This document shows, one piece after another, positions 1 to 8,000 of a DNA stretch of 15,472 nucleotides. Each line of letters starts with the position of its first letter. Within the stretch, counting starts at the first letter, position 1. The stretch comes from JBOGFC01 sp050742155 (lineage in GTDB: Bacteria; Actinomycetota; Acidimicrobiia; Spongiisociales; JALYHC01): positions 1-15,472 of the forward strand of contig JBOGFC010000234.1 in the NCBI GenBank assembly GCA_050742155.1, given 5' to 3'. Under the pieces are notes generated by a model that was given only the letters and a program-made list of their open reading frames with translations, did not search any database and was not told the origin of the DNA. Made by a program: the position numbers and the translations under genes.

Positions 1-1188
1 GCGGCGCCGGAGCCGGTTGCCGAGGGCCGGTTCCGCGACCTCTTGTGGGGACCAGAGGGGGATCTCTACTGGACCGAGGAGCGTACCGAGCTGGAGCGGG
101 CCCTCTACCGCTATGACTTGGCCTCTGAAGACTCCCGCCTGCTGGCCACGATCCCCGCGCAGCTGAGTTGGCTTCAGGCACTTCCGTCGGGCCGTATCGT
201 CGCCTACGGAACACCCGAGTCCGGGGTTGGGGCGCGTCTTGAGTGGCCTCGCCTCATGGTCATCGACGCCGGGGGGGTGACGACCGACCTTACGCTCGAG
301 GGAGTGACGTCGGGATCACTGCCCTACGAGGATCTTCCGGCCGGCGAGTCCCCCCTGGACCGGTCGTATCAGCCCGGCCTGGCATGGGATCTTGAACGAT
401 CTCTCCTCTACGTGGTCCACGCCGACCGGGACGCTCTCACTGTGGTGGATCTCGAGCTGGGAGGAGTCCTCCGGCATCAGGAGCGGCTCGTTCCGCTCTC
501 GGCCTTGCAGCGGGTGCTCGCCTGGCTGGCCCCGCCTGCCCACGCCAAGGGTCCCTGGCCCGGCGTCACCAGGCGGGCCCTGCTCAGCCCCGACGGCTCC
601 CGGCTCTACGTGTCCGGCTCGATCGGCGAGCTGAGCGTGGATGCCGAGAAAGGCCGCGAGTTCGTTGAGGAGCCCGAAGGACTGCGGGTCATCGACACCA
701 AGAGCCTGGAGGAGGTGGGTCGAGCCGAGCTTCCGGTGAGTGATGTTGTGCTCTCCCCCGACGGCCGCCGCCTGGTGGCCACCGGCTCCCGGGTCCGCTC
801 GAGTGAGACGGCAGGCTGGCAGAGCCGGCACTTCGGGCTCTACCTGTTGGACGCCCTCTCCTTGGAGGTGTTGGCCCACCTAGAGCCGGAGGAGGGCTTC
901 TGGCTGGGGGACTTCTCGTCCAGCGGTCGCTACGTCTACCTAACGGTCAAGAATTCCGAGACGGTGCGCGTTCTCGACCTGCTCACTCGGGACGTACGCG
1001 GCGGCCGTCACGGCTGGTCATCGGACCTCCTTGGGCGGGCCGGGGTGATCGAGGAATGGGTCGAGGACTGTATGTACTGTCCAACGGCGATGGGAGGGTG
1101 GGACGAGCCCTGGCCCTTCTCGCTTCCTTCAGATTACGGGCCGCCCGGCGAAAGAGTCGACGACGAACAACCGAGCAAGGTTGACTGA
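1..1188 (+). CDS. Beta-propeller (WD40/YVTN-like) repeat protein, 5'-truncated
   Basis: The frame is open from the first base of the window, so the start lies upstream and about 395 codons are seen; the TTG at 43 is probably not the start. The protein has repeated blade-like units with the SPDG turn typical of WD40/YVTN propellers, for example LLSPDGSRLYVSG near 580-618 and VVLSPDGRRLVATG near 745-786, plus strands of the type VRVLDLLTRDV and LLYVVHADRDALTVVDL. Such proteins are scaffolds or exported surface/sensor proteins and the sequence does not reveal a partner. The C-terminal tail is acidic and polar and is preceded by a CMYC (CxxC) pair near 1070-1081. The stop codon (1186-1188) lies inside the operator palindrome of the next operon, so 3' sequence is shared with regulatory DNA. 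Family assignment is by repeat pattern only; specific function is unknown. Confidence 0.75.
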   Translation, partial: AAPEPVAEGRFRDLLWGPEGDLYWTEERTELERALYRYDLASEDSRLLATIPAQLSWLQALPSGRIVAYGTPESGVGARLEWPRLMVIDAGGVTTDLTLEGVTSGSLPYEDLPAGESPLDRSYQPGLAWDLERSLLYVVHADRDALTVVDLELGGVLRHQERLVPLSALQRVLAWLAPPAHAKGPWPGVTRRALLSPDGSRLYVSGSIGELSVDAEKGREFVEEPEGLRVIDTKSLEEVGRAELPVSDVVLSPDGRRLVATGSRVRSSETAGWQSRHFGLYLLDALSLEVLAHLEPEEGFWLGDFSSSGRYVYLTVKNSETVRVLDLLTRDVRGGRHGWSSDLLGRAGVIEEWVEDCMYCPTAMGGWDEPWPFSLPSDYGPPGERVDDEQPSKVD

Positions 1189-1209
1189 TTGTTCAATCAG
1201 GTATAGGGT
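1181..1209 (+). promoter_or_regulatory. Promoter and TetR-type operator of the efflux operon
   Basis: A -35 TTGACT (1181-1186) and a -10 TAGGGT (1204-1209) are 17 bases apart. Within the spacer is the perfect inverted repeat CTGATTG-TT-CAATCAG (1185-1200), with 7-bp arms and a 2-bp centre, overlapping the -35. A bound repressor there would block RNA polymerase. The expected transcription start is only a few bases before the ATG at 1219 and there is no Shine-Dalgarno sequence, so the mRNA is probably leaderless or nearly so. That the adjacent TetR protein binds here is inference from position and symmetry. Confidence 0.75.
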
Positions 1210-1218
1210 GTGACTTGA

Positions 1219-1851
1219 ATGAACGACCAATCAACCCTGGCCGCCGACCATCAGTCCGGTGGGCGGCGCAAGGAGATCCTCGACGCCGCCTTGCGGGTCT
1301 TCTCCGAGCAGGGGTTTCACAAGGCCACCATCAAGCGGATCGCCGAACGGGCCAAGCTGCGCTCCCCGGCCCTCATCTACTGGTACTTCGAGAACAAGTG
1401 GGACCTCTTCCAGTGCGCCATTCTCGATCGGGCCCCGATCCTCAAGCTGGTTTCAGCCCGGGAGGAGATGTTCGACCTCCCTCCCCGCCAGGCGCTCCGT
1501 CAGATCGCCGGGACCTACCTGGAGAGCCTCGACGGCCCGGTGGCCAAGCGCCTCTTCCGGGTCTTCATCTCCGAGGCGGTCCGCAACCGCCAGATGGCCC
1601 AGCACTTCGCCAAGCGGGGGCCGCTGATGGTGGCGGAGGTGGTGGCCGCCTACCTGCGCCACCAGATCGAGCTGGGCCGCCTGCGCCCCCACGATGCGGA
1701 ATCGAGTGCTCGCGCCTTCATGGGGATGGTCGTCGTGTATGTCCTGGCCCGGGAGCTCTTTCCCCCGCTGGCGGCCGGCTTCCCCGAACGGGACCGCTAC
1801 GTGGAGGACCTGGTGGGGATCTTCCTGGACGGGCTGGGACAGGAGGATTGA
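1219..1851 (+). CDS. TetR/AcrR-family transcriptional repressor
   Basis: A 210-residue protein of normal TetR length. The N-terminal helix-turn-helix spans roughly residues 17-62, with TIKRIAERAKL followed by the recognition segment SPALIYWYFENKWDLF, the family's hallmark. The C-terminal part is helical and would hold the ligand pocket and dimer interface; its ligand cannot be read from sequence. The gene is first in an operon with an ABC ATPase and ABC-2 permease, and its TGA overlaps the ATPase ATG by one base (TGATG). A palindrome in the promoter just upstream makes autorepression likely, with release by a compound exported by the pump. The ATG at 1219 is chosen because the promoter -10 sits just before it and the HTH begins soon after. 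Confidence 0.93.
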   Translation: MNDQSTLAADHQSGGRRKEILDAALRVFSEQGFHKATIKRIAERAKLRSPALIYWYFENKWDLFQCAILDRAPILKLVSAREEMFDLPPRQALRQIAGTYLESLDGPVAKRLFRVFISEAVRNRQMAQHFAKRGPLMVAEVVAAYLRHQIELGRLRPHDAESSARAFMGMVVVYVLARELFPPLAAGFPERDRYVEDLVGIFLDGLGQED

Positions 1852-2858
1852 TGGGGCTCATCGAGGTGGGCGACCTGGTCAAGGTCTACCCGGGTGGGGT
1901 GCGGGCCGTGGACGGCATCTCCTTCTCGGTGGAGGAGGGCGAGATCTTCGGGTTCCTGGGTCCGAACGGGGCCGGCAAGACCACCACCATCCGCATCATC
2001 GCCACCTTGCTCTCCCCGACCTCGGGCCAGGTGATGGTCGACGGCCTCGACCGGCATCGCAGCCCCGAGGAGATCCGCCGCCGCATCGGCTACGCAGCCC
2101 AGTTCATCGGGGTGGACGACGACCTGACCGGGCGGGAGAACCTGGTGCTGCAGGGACGGCTGCACGGCCTGAGGAGCTCGGTGGCCCGAGCGCGGGCCGA
2201 TGAGATGCTGGAGGTCTTCGACCTGGGTGGGGCGGCGGAGCGGCGGGCCGGCACCTTCTCGGGAGGCATGCGGCGGCGGCTCGACCTCGCCCAGGCGCTG
2301 GTCCACCGGCCCAAGCTGCTCTTCCTGGACGAGCCCACCACCGGCCTCGATCCCCAGACCCGGCGAGCCTCCTGGGAGTACCTGCGGCGGCTCAACGAGG
2401 ACGGGGTGACCATCTTCCTCACCACCCAGTACCTCGAGGAGGCCGACCACCTGGCCGGGCGGTTGGCCATCATCGACCAGGGACGGATCGTGGCCGAAGG
2501 AACTCCCCAGGGGCTCAAGGGCCAGCTGGGCGGGGACGTGGTGACGGTCACCCTGCCGGGCGAGGCGGACGGCGCCCTCCTCGAGCGGGCCCGTCAGCTC
2601 CTGGCGGACCTGCCGGACACCGGCGAGGTGCGCGCCTACGACCACTCGGTCTCGGTCTTCACCCCGGAGGGGAGCTCCCGCCTGGCCGACGTGGTGCGCC
2701 GTTTCGACGCTTCCGGCATCCCGCTGGCCCGACTGGAGCTGGCCCAGCCGACCCTGGACGATGTCTTCTTGCGGCACACCGGCGGCCGCATGCGGGTCGA
2801 GGAGGTCAAGGCGCCCAGCCGGATGCGCTTCGGGCGGCGGGCCCGGAGGGAGCGATGA
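1851..2858 (+). CDS. ABC transporter ATP-binding protein, DrrA-like
   Basis: A 335-residue nucleotide-binding subunit that would power export through the permease encoded next. Visible motifs: Walker A GPNGAGKTT (37-45), Q-loop Gln84, signature FSGGM (136-140), Walker B LLFLDEP (156-162) and D-loop TTGLD. The usual H-loop histidine is replaced by glutamine in LTTQYLEEAD (Gln193), as in DrrA-type antibiotic exporters. Residues from about 225 form the C-terminal extension common in that group. The reading frame is open well upstream, but the ATG at 1851 is right: AGGAGG lies at 1841-1846, it overlaps the TetR stop, and homology begins at GLIEVGDLVKVYPGG. Its own stop overlaps the permease ATG (ATGA). 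Substrate unknown; drug or lipid export is inferred from the family. Confidence 0.94.
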   Translation: MGLIEVGDLVKVYPGGVRAVDGISFSVEEGEIFGFLGPNGAGKTTTIRIIATLLSPTSGQVMVDGLDRHRSPEEIRRRIGYAAQFIGVDDDLTGRENLVLQGRLHGLRSSVARARADEMLEVFDLGGAAERRAGTFSGGMRRRLDLAQALVHRPKLLFLDEPTTGLDPQTRRASWEYLRRLNEDGVTIFLTTQYLEEADHLAGRLAIIDQGRIVAEGTPQGLKGQLGGDVVTVTLPGEADGALLERARQLLADLPDTGEVRAYDHSVSVFTPEGSSRLADVVRRFDASGIPLARLELAQPTLDDVFLRHTGGRMRVEEVKAPSRMRFGRRARRER

Positions 2859-3625
2859 TCCGCTCGCTGGGCGAGGCGTTCATCCTGTGGGGCCGCAACA
2901 TGCTCAAGCTGGTGCGGGTGCCGATGCTGCTCTTCTTCAGCCTCTTCCAGCCGCTGCTCTTCCTGGTGCTGTTCAGCCAGGTCTTCAGCCGGCTGGCCGA
3001 CCTGCCGGCGTTCGGCTACGACAGCTACCTGCAGTTCCTGGCGCCCAGCATCGTCGCCCTGACCGCCCTCAACTCCGCCTTCCAGTCCGGGATGGGGATG
3101 GTGACCGACATCGAGGACGGCATGCTCGACAAGTTCCTGATCGCCCCCATCCGGCGCTCCAGCATCCTGCTCGGCAAGGTGCTGGCCGATGCCAGCCGGA
3201 TCGTCGCCCAGGCGGTGATCATCCTGGTGGCCGCCTTCCTGATGGGCACCCGCTTCACCACCGGCTGGGGAGGCCTGGCGGTGATCGTCGTGCTGGCCGC
3301 CCTGTTCGGAGTGGCCTGGGCGGGGCTCTCCAACGTGGTGGCGCTCCGCACCCGGAATGCCGAGCTGACCATGCTGATCGGCATCCTCATCACCTTCCCG
3401 GTGCTGTTTCTCTCCACCGCCTTCATGCCGGCCGACCTGCTGCCGACCTGGCTGGAAACGGTGGCCAGCTTCAACCCGATCACCTACCTGGTCGACGCCC
3501 TGCGGGCGCTGGTCAACACCGGCTGGGACTGGACGGCCGTCGGCCAGTCACTGGCGGTCACCGCCGGGCTGGCGGTGGTGACCATGAGCGCTGCCACCCA
3601 CGCCTTCCGGAAGGTGATCGAGTAG
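2855..3625 (+). CDS. ABC-2 type transporter permease, DrrB-like
   Basis: A 256-residue integral membrane protein, normal for an ABC-2 permease, with about six hydrophobic segments (near residues 24-43, 60-80, 115-131, 142-162, 170-190 and 228-247). The conserved cytoplasmic stretch DGMLDKFLIAPIRRSSILLGK-type (about 88-108) and the late FNPITYLVDALRAL motif (206-219) are characteristic of the family. It starts inside the ATPase stop codon (ATGA, 4-bp overlap), so translation is coupled and the two products should assemble 2:2 in the inner membrane as an efflux pump. With the TetR gene in front this is a classic substrate-induced exporter. What it exports cannot be told from sequence. Confidence 0.92.
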   Translation: MIRSLGEAFILWGRNMLKLVRVPMLLFFSLFQPLLFLVLFSQVFSRLADLPAFGYDSYLQFLAPSIVALTALNSAFQSGMGMVTDIEDGMLDKFLIAPIRRSSILLGKVLADASRIVAQAVIILVAAFLMGTRFTTGWGGLAVIVVLAALFGVAWAGLSNVVALRTRNAELTMLIGILITFPVLFLSTAFMPADLLPTWLETVASFNPITYLVDALRALVNTGWDWTAVGQSLAVTAGLAVVTMSAATHAFRKVIE

Positions 3626-3657
3626 CCGGGATCCTCAGGGCGCCAGGGTCGCGCCGA

Positions 3658-3663
3658 TACAAT
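3658..3663 (+). promoter_or_regulatory. Candidate -10 of a leaderless promoter for the NCS1 permease operon
   Basis: TACAAT (3658-3663) is seven bases upstream of the GTG start at 3671, so transcription would begin at or next to the start codon. There is no Shine-Dalgarno sequence in the 45-bp gap after the previous operon and no clear -35. The same spacing recurs before the genes at 10207 and 12912. Confidence 0.5.
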
Positions 3664-3670
3664 CGCCGCG

Positions 3671-5095
3671 GTGCCGCGCTTCCGCTTGCCGCCCTTCCCC
3701 AGGTGGGGGACCGAGCCGACTCCGGACCACGCCAGGGCGCTCTCGGTGCAGGACTTCACCGTGCTGTGGGCCTCCTTCCTGATCGGGGTGCCCTCGCTGA
3801 TGGCCGGGGCGGAGCTGGCCGCCCCTCGTCAGGCCGGCGGCCTGGGCTTCAGCTTCGGCCAGCTCACTCTGGCGGTCCTGCTGGGTGCGCTGCTGGGGAG
3901 CGCCCTGCTGGCCGGGGCCGCCTGGGTGGCCGGCTACAACGGGGTGACCACCATCCTGCTGCTCCGTCCCACCCTGGGCATCACCGGCAGCCACTTCCTG
4001 GCCGCCCTCAACCTGATCTTCCTGATGGGCTGGGCCGCCTTCGAGCTGGGGGTGGCGGCCGACGGACTCAACCGGGCGCTCCTCGAGCTGTCCGGCCTCA
4101 CCCTCGGCCCGGGAGCGGTGGTGCTGCTGGCGCTGGTGGCCGGGGTGATGCTCTGGGCGGGCCCCAAGGCGGTGGCGGTGGTGTGGGTGCGTCGCTTCGC
4201 CATCTGGGCGGCGCTGCTCCTCTTCCTCTATCTGCTGTGGGTGCTGGTCGGCCGGCTCGACCTGCCGACGCTGGTAGGAGAGCCGCGGGCGCCGGGCTTC
4301 TGGGGCGGGGTGGACGTGATGATGCTGCTGGCCGTGCTGTGGTTCCCGGTGGTGGCCGACTACGCCCGCCTGGCCGCCGACCAGGAGGCGGCCGCCTCCT
4401 CGGCCGGGGTGGGCTTCGGGGTGGGAGCGATCGTCTCGGTGATGGTCGGCGCCCTGTTGGTCTTCGGCGGGGGAGCCGGGCCCACCGGAACCGGGGTTGT
4501 GGAGGCGCTGGGGGTGGCCGGAGCCGGGCTGGCGGGGGTGATCCTGCTGTCCTGGGTGGCGCTGGCCCAAGCCGATCAGCCGTTCGCCTTCCTCTGGAGC
4601 GCCACCGGCTCCGCCCAGGTGCTGGCCCCCCGGGTGGAGGGGATGTACCTCTCGGCGGCCGCCCTGGCGGTGGTGGGGGTGGCGGCGGCCGGCCTCGATC
4701 CCGACCTCTTGCTCGATTACCTGCGCCTCCTCCTCTCCATCTACGCCCCGATCTTCGCGGTCTTCGCCGCCGACTTCTTCGTGGTGCGCCGCCGCCGCTA
4801 CAACGTCGATGACCTGTACCGGCGGGAAGGCGAGTACCGGGGGTTCAACTGGATGGCGTTCTTGCCGGTGCTGCTCGGCTTCATCGTCTACCAATGGATC
4901 GATCCGGCCGGGCCGCCGGGGTTCGCCGAGCTGGTCTCGATCACCACCCCGGGTGGCAGGCCGCTGGCCGAGCGGTTCGTCGGCGTCCCACCGGCCCTCG
5001 TCTCCATGCTCCTCTCGTTCGCCATCTATGCGGTGGTGGGCCGCTGGCGGGTGAAAGAGGAGGTGCACATCTCGGCCATCCGGGGCCGTCTCTAG
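3671..5095 (+). CDS. NCS1-family nucleobase:cation symporter-like permease
   Basis: A 474-residue hydrophobic protein with around twelve membrane segments, the size of NCS1 (purine-cytosine permease, CodB/CytX-like) carriers, which import nucleobases or related heterocycles with H+ or Na+. Diagnostic stretches are WFPVVADYARLAAD (224-237) and near the C-terminus the family signature APIFAVFAADFFVVRRRRY followed by NVDDLY (about 359-383). The GTG start at 3671 is preferred because a TACAAT -10 lies seven bases before it. The TAG stop overlaps the next gene's GTG by one base (TAGTG), so permease, hydrolase and PLP enzyme are translationally coupled and probably act on the same compound. The substrate (pyrimidine, hydantoin, thiamine precursor or other) is not decided by sequence. 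Confidence 0.88.
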   Translation: MPRFRLPPFPRWGTEPTPDHARALSVQDFTVLWASFLIGVPSLMAGAELAAPRQAGGLGFSFGQLTLAVLLGALLGSALLAGAAWVAGYNGVTTILLLRPTLGITGSHFLAALNLIFLMGWAAFELGVAADGLNRALLELSGLTLGPGAVVLLALVAGVMLWAGPKAVAVVWVRRFAIWAALLLFLYLLWVLVGRLDLPTLVGEPRAPGFWGGVDVMMLLAVLWFPVVADYARLAADQEAAASSAGVGFGVGAIVSVMVGALLVFGGGAGPTGTGVVEALGVAGAGLAGVILLSWVALAQADQPFAFLWSATGSAQVLAPRVEGMYLSAAALAVVGVAAAGLDPDLLLDYLRLLLSIYAPIFAVFAADFFVVRRRRYNVDDLYRREGEYRGFNWMAFLPVLLGFIVYQWIDPAGPPGFAELVSITTPGGRPLAERFVGVPPALVSMLLSFAIYAVVGRWRVKEEVHISAIRGRL

Positions 5096-5910
5096 TGCCC
5101 TTCCTCGAGCGGGGGGAGGCTCGCATCCACTACCAGGTGAGCGGCTCCGGACCGCCCACCCTGGGCCTGTCCGGCTTCGCCTCGACCGGGGAGGCGTGGG
5201 ATCTCTTCGAGCCGTTCCTGCCCGGCTGCACGCTGGTCCGCTTCGACTACCGCCTCACCGGAGCCAGCACCGCTCCCGACCAGTCGGTGACCCCGGCTCA
5301 GAGCGCGGCCGACGCGGCCGCTCTCTTGGAGGCGCTGGGAACGGGCCCGGCGGCGGTGTTCGGGATCTCGGCCGGAGGGATGGCGGCCCTGGAGCTGGCG
5401 CTGGCCCGGCCCGACCTGGTCTCCCGGCTGGTGCTGGGCTGCACGACGGCCGGAGGCGAGGCCTGGTTCGACCGCCTCCGCCTCAGCGAGGACCTCTGGG
5501 ACCTGGTGGTGGGGGTGACGCTCCTCCCGCACGATCCCTCGGCCGCCTACGACCTGCTGCTGCCCATCCTGGTCCCCGCTCGGCAGGTGACCCCGGAGAT
5601 GAAGACCCTCTTCGTGGACCAGCTGAAGGTTCGCCGTGACCCGCCCACCCCGCCTTGGGCGTTGCTGCGACACCTGCAAGGACAGATGCTGCCCGGCTAC
5701 GACGTGCGGGACCGCCTGGGCGAGCTCCAGCTGCCGGTCTTGGTTCAGCACGGGACGGAGGATCGGATCGTTCCCTTCGAGGAGGGAGAGCTGATCGCCA
5801 AGGCCGTCCCCCAGGCCGAGCTGCACGCCCTCCCCGGAGCGGCGCACGTCTACTGGCTGGAAGACCCGGCCGGGGTGTTCGCCCGGGTGGCCCAGTTTGT
5901 GAGCGGCTGA
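5095..5910 (+). CDS. Alpha/beta-hydrolase fold protein
   Basis: A 271-residue single-domain hydrolase. The nucleophile elbow is GISAGG with Ser92, the acid is probably Asp223 in HGTEDRIVP and the histidine is His251 in GAAHVYWLED, giving a complete catalytic triad in the usual order and spacing. The usual HG oxyanion motif after strand 3 is changed to LSGFAST. It begins with a GTG sharing one base with the permease stop; the frame is open further upstream but that part overlaps the permease and lacks homology. Its own TGA overlaps the next ATG (TGATG). Placement between a nucleobase-type importer and a PLP lyase suggests hydrolysis of an ester, lactone, amide or enamine intermediate in one pathway, in the manner of RutD-like or 3-oxoadipate-enol-lactonase-like enzymes. 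That role is inference. Confidence 0.88.
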   Translation: MPFLERGEARIHYQVSGSGPPTLGLSGFASTGEAWDLFEPFLPGCTLVRFDYRLTGASTAPDQSVTPAQSAADAAALLEALGTGPAAVFGISAGGMAALELALARPDLVSRLVLGCTTAGGEAWFDRLRLSEDLWDLVVGVTLLPHDPSAAYDLLLPILVPARQVTPEMKTLFVDQLKVRRDPPTPPWALLRHLQGQMLPGYDVRDRLGELQLPVLVQHGTEDRIVPFEEGELIAKAVPQAELHALPGAAHVYWLEDPAGVFARVAQFVSG

Positions 5911-6878
5911 TGCTCCCCGAGCGGCTCTCGCTGGCCCACCTCCCCACCCCGCTCGAGCCGCTACCCCGGGTGAGCCGGGCGTGGGGCGGTCCCACCCTGT
6001 GGGTGAAGCGGGACGACCTGACCGGCTTCGACCTGTCGGGGAACAAGGTCCGCAAGCTCGAGTACCACCTGGCCGCCGCCCGGGAGGCCGGGGCCACCAC
6101 GGTGATCACGTGCGGGGCGGCGCAATCCAACCACTGCCGGGCCACCGCCCTGGCCTGCGCCCGGCTGGGGTTGGAATGCCTGCTCCTGCTGCGCACCCCG
6201 AAGGGGCGGCCGCCCGAGCAGGCGCAGGGCAACTACCTGCTCGACCGCCTGGCCGGAGCCGAGGTGCGCTTCGTCACCCCGGCCCAATACGAAGAGATCG
6301 ATGAGATGATGTCCGAGGAGGCGGGCCGCCTCGGCTCGGCCTGGGTCATCCCGGAAGGGGCCTCGGACGGGCTGGGGATGTGGGGATTCGTGTCTGCCTT
6401 TGAGGAGCTGGCCGGCCAGCTCCCGGCCATCCCCGGACGGGTGGCGGCGATCTGGCACGCCGCGTCCTCGGGCGGCACCACCGCCGGGCTGGGCCGGGGG
6501 GCCGGGCGCACCGGCCTGGCGATCCCGCTGGTGGCGGTGTCGGTGGGCGATCCGGCCGCCCAGCTGGAGGCGAAGGTGCTGGCCATCTGGCAGCAGGCCC
6601 GGGTGGGGACCCTCCCGTCGGTGCCTATCACCTACCTGGACGCCTACGTGGGCGGTGGGTACGGGGTGACCACCCCCGAGGAGCTGGTCGTGCAGGCCCA
6701 GTTCACCCGCCTCTCCGGACTGATCCTCGACCCCACCTACACCGGCAAGGCCGTCTACGCCCTCCGCCGGGAGATCGAGCGGGGCCGCTTCGAGGAAGCC
6801 GACCAGGTCATCTTCTGGCACACCGGCGGCGGCTTCGCTGCCTTCGCCCAGCAGCACCCGCTAGCCTGGCCCCTCTGA
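5910..6878 (+). CDS. PLP-dependent D-cysteine desulfhydrase / ACC deaminase family enzyme
   Basis: A 322-residue fold-type II PLP enzyme. The Schiff-base lysine is Lys46 in SGNKVRKLEY, the substrate-binding loop is AAQSNHCRATA (70-80), and the phosphate-binding loop is ASSGGTTAGL, a slightly unusual form of the family's GSGGT-AGL. Family members catalyse beta-elimination from D-cysteine, L-cysteate or related amino acids, or open the ring of 1-aminocyclopropane-1-carboxylate, releasing ammonia and a 2-oxo acid. Which reaction applies here cannot be settled from sequence. The ATG at 5910 overlaps the hydrolase stop by one base. The last 18 bases overlap, on the opposite strand, the end of the restriction-enzyme gene. 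Third gene of the permease-hydrolase-lyase operon. Confidence 0.9.
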   Translation: MLPERLSLAHLPTPLEPLPRVSRAWGGPTLWVKRDDLTGFDLSGNKVRKLEYHLAAAREAGATTVITCGAAQSNHCRATALACARLGLECLLLLRTPKGRPPEQAQGNYLLDRLAGAEVRFVTPAQYEEIDEMMSEEAGRLGSAWVIPEGASDGLGMWGFVSAFEELAGQLPAIPGRVAAIWHAASSGGTTAGLGRGAGRTGLAIPLVAVSVGDPAAQLEAKVLAIWQQARVGTLPSVPITYLDAYVGGGYGVTTPEELVVQAQFTRLSGLILDPTYTGKAVYALRREIERGRFEEADQVIFWHTGGGFAAFAQQHPLAWPL

Positions 6879-7997
6879 GGACTCGCTGTCAGCTAGAGGT
6901 CCTACGACGAGCCCGACAAGCTCAGGAAACGGCTGGACGGTGAGCATTTCGGGCAGAGTCTCCAATGTGAAGACCCGGCCGTCGGAATCTCGCACCACTG
7001 GACCCAGCGCGTCGTTGATTCGCGCCCATCCGAGTCCGTCGAGGACCGCGAATAGAGGGATTCCGCCAAGCCGGATGCTCTCGGTTCGAAGGGACCGGTA
7101 ACGGGCGGCCTTGTCGCGGGCCGTTCCCCCGTCACTGGCCTGCTTGCACTCGATCATTGCCTGCAGCGCGTTGGGCGGCCGAAACACCACGAAGTCCGGA
7201 GCTGGACGAACCGTGATGCCGAATCGTCGAGCGATTTCGGCCTGGTTGTGGGCTGCAGTTCGAAGATGAGGGATAAGCCCATCAACGAGGAGCTCCTCAA
7301 GAGGCTGCTCGAGAATCTCCCCTCGAACCGAGCTGGTCGCGTCGAGGAGTGTGCGGAACGCTCCCCCGTAATGACGCTGGTGAAGCAACAGCACATAGGG
7401 AGCGCCCTCCGCCGCCAGCCCCGCCACGCTGGACCAGCCTCCTTTGGTGTCGGGCTTGTTGAGCTTGCTACGCAACTCCTGGGATGGCGATCGCCAGAGC
7501 GAGCCTTCCATGAGCCGGTCGATGGCGACGGCGCACAGCCTGGCCAGGGCCTCGCTTGGGGTCCGTCCGCCTTCTATGGCCTTGATGCGGGCCTGGCCGA
7601 CGGGCTCCTGGCCGACTTCCTTGGAGATCTCTGAGACGGCAGCGGAGAATTCCCCGGGCGTATAGCCAAGGATGGTCCGGAAGATGACCAGTACCTCGGG
7701 GGCTTCTCGAAGCACCCGGATCAGATCGCCGGGCGCGACGTCTCGAAATCCGTTGGTGAGGATGACCGCCCTGTTGTAAAAGCCGATGAATGTTTCCAAC
7801 TCGTAGTCGTCGCGCCAGGGGACGAACGCGAACTGTGGCGATAGGTGGGGACGATAGAGTCGCTCCGCAAGGGCCGCGTAAACGGCGGAGTGTTCGAGCT
7901 GGCCATGTAACTCCGGCACCCGCCGGATGGCCTGGACCCGAGCGTCCCAAGTCTCTGCCTGGGCGACCTGCTCGACCGTCTCCTCAACGGTCGGCAA
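6861..7997 (-). CDS. Type II restriction endonuclease (PD-(D/E)XK fold), partner of the adjacent methyltransferase
   Basis: A 378-residue protein, unlike its neighbours in codon use and visibly lower in GC. The PD-(D/E)XK catalytic core is near the C-terminus: Pro267-Asp268 in RPAPDFVVF, then Glu283-Cys-Lys285 in AMIECKQ, followed by a basic helix GTARDKAARYRSLR. The preceding ~230 residues are mainly helical and are probably the recognition and dimer region. It starts with TTG three bases after the methyltransferase stop, so expression follows the methyltransferase. Its final six codons and TAG lie within the 3' end of the convergent PLP-enzyme gene, suggesting that an insertion captured a chance stop. 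It should cut DNA at the site protected by the methyltransferase; specificity is not readable. A standalone nuclease of another role is less likely given the pairing. Confidence 0.8.
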   Translation of the reverse strand: MPTVEETVEQVAQAETWDARVQAIRRVPELHGQLEHSAVYAALAERLYRPHLSPQFAFVPWRDDYELETFIGFYNRAVILTNGFRDVAPGDLIRVLREAPEVLVIFRTILGYTPGEFSAAVSEISKEVGQEPVGQARIKAIEGGRTPSEALARLCAVAIDRLMEGSLWRSPSQELRSKLNKPDTKGGWSSVAGLAAEGAPYVLLLHQRHYGGAFRTLLDATSSVRGEILEQPLEELLVDGLIPHLRTAAHNQAEIARRFGITVRPAPDFVVFRPPNALQAMIECKQASDGGTARDKAARYRSLRTESIRLGGIPLFAVLDGLGWARINDALGPVVRDSDGRVFTLETLPEMLTVQPFPELVGLVVGPLADSESSEGPG

Positions 7998-8000
7998 AGC

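Noticed and set aside
1215..1850. Upstream extension of the ABC ATPase frame across the TetR gene
   Set aside because: The extension is a shadow of the TetR coding sequence; the ATPase has its own AGGAGG and an ATG overlapping the TetR stop.
2761..4812. 683-codon plus-strand frame spanning permease and NCS1 genes
   Set aside because: It is a third-frame shadow across two well-supported genes and has Gly/Arg/Pro-rich nonsense composition.
3635..5068. 477-codon open frame on the minus strand opposite the NCS1 permease
   Set aside because: Composition is His/Gln/Arg/Gly-rich without any family motif; the plus strand encodes a convincing membrane carrier.
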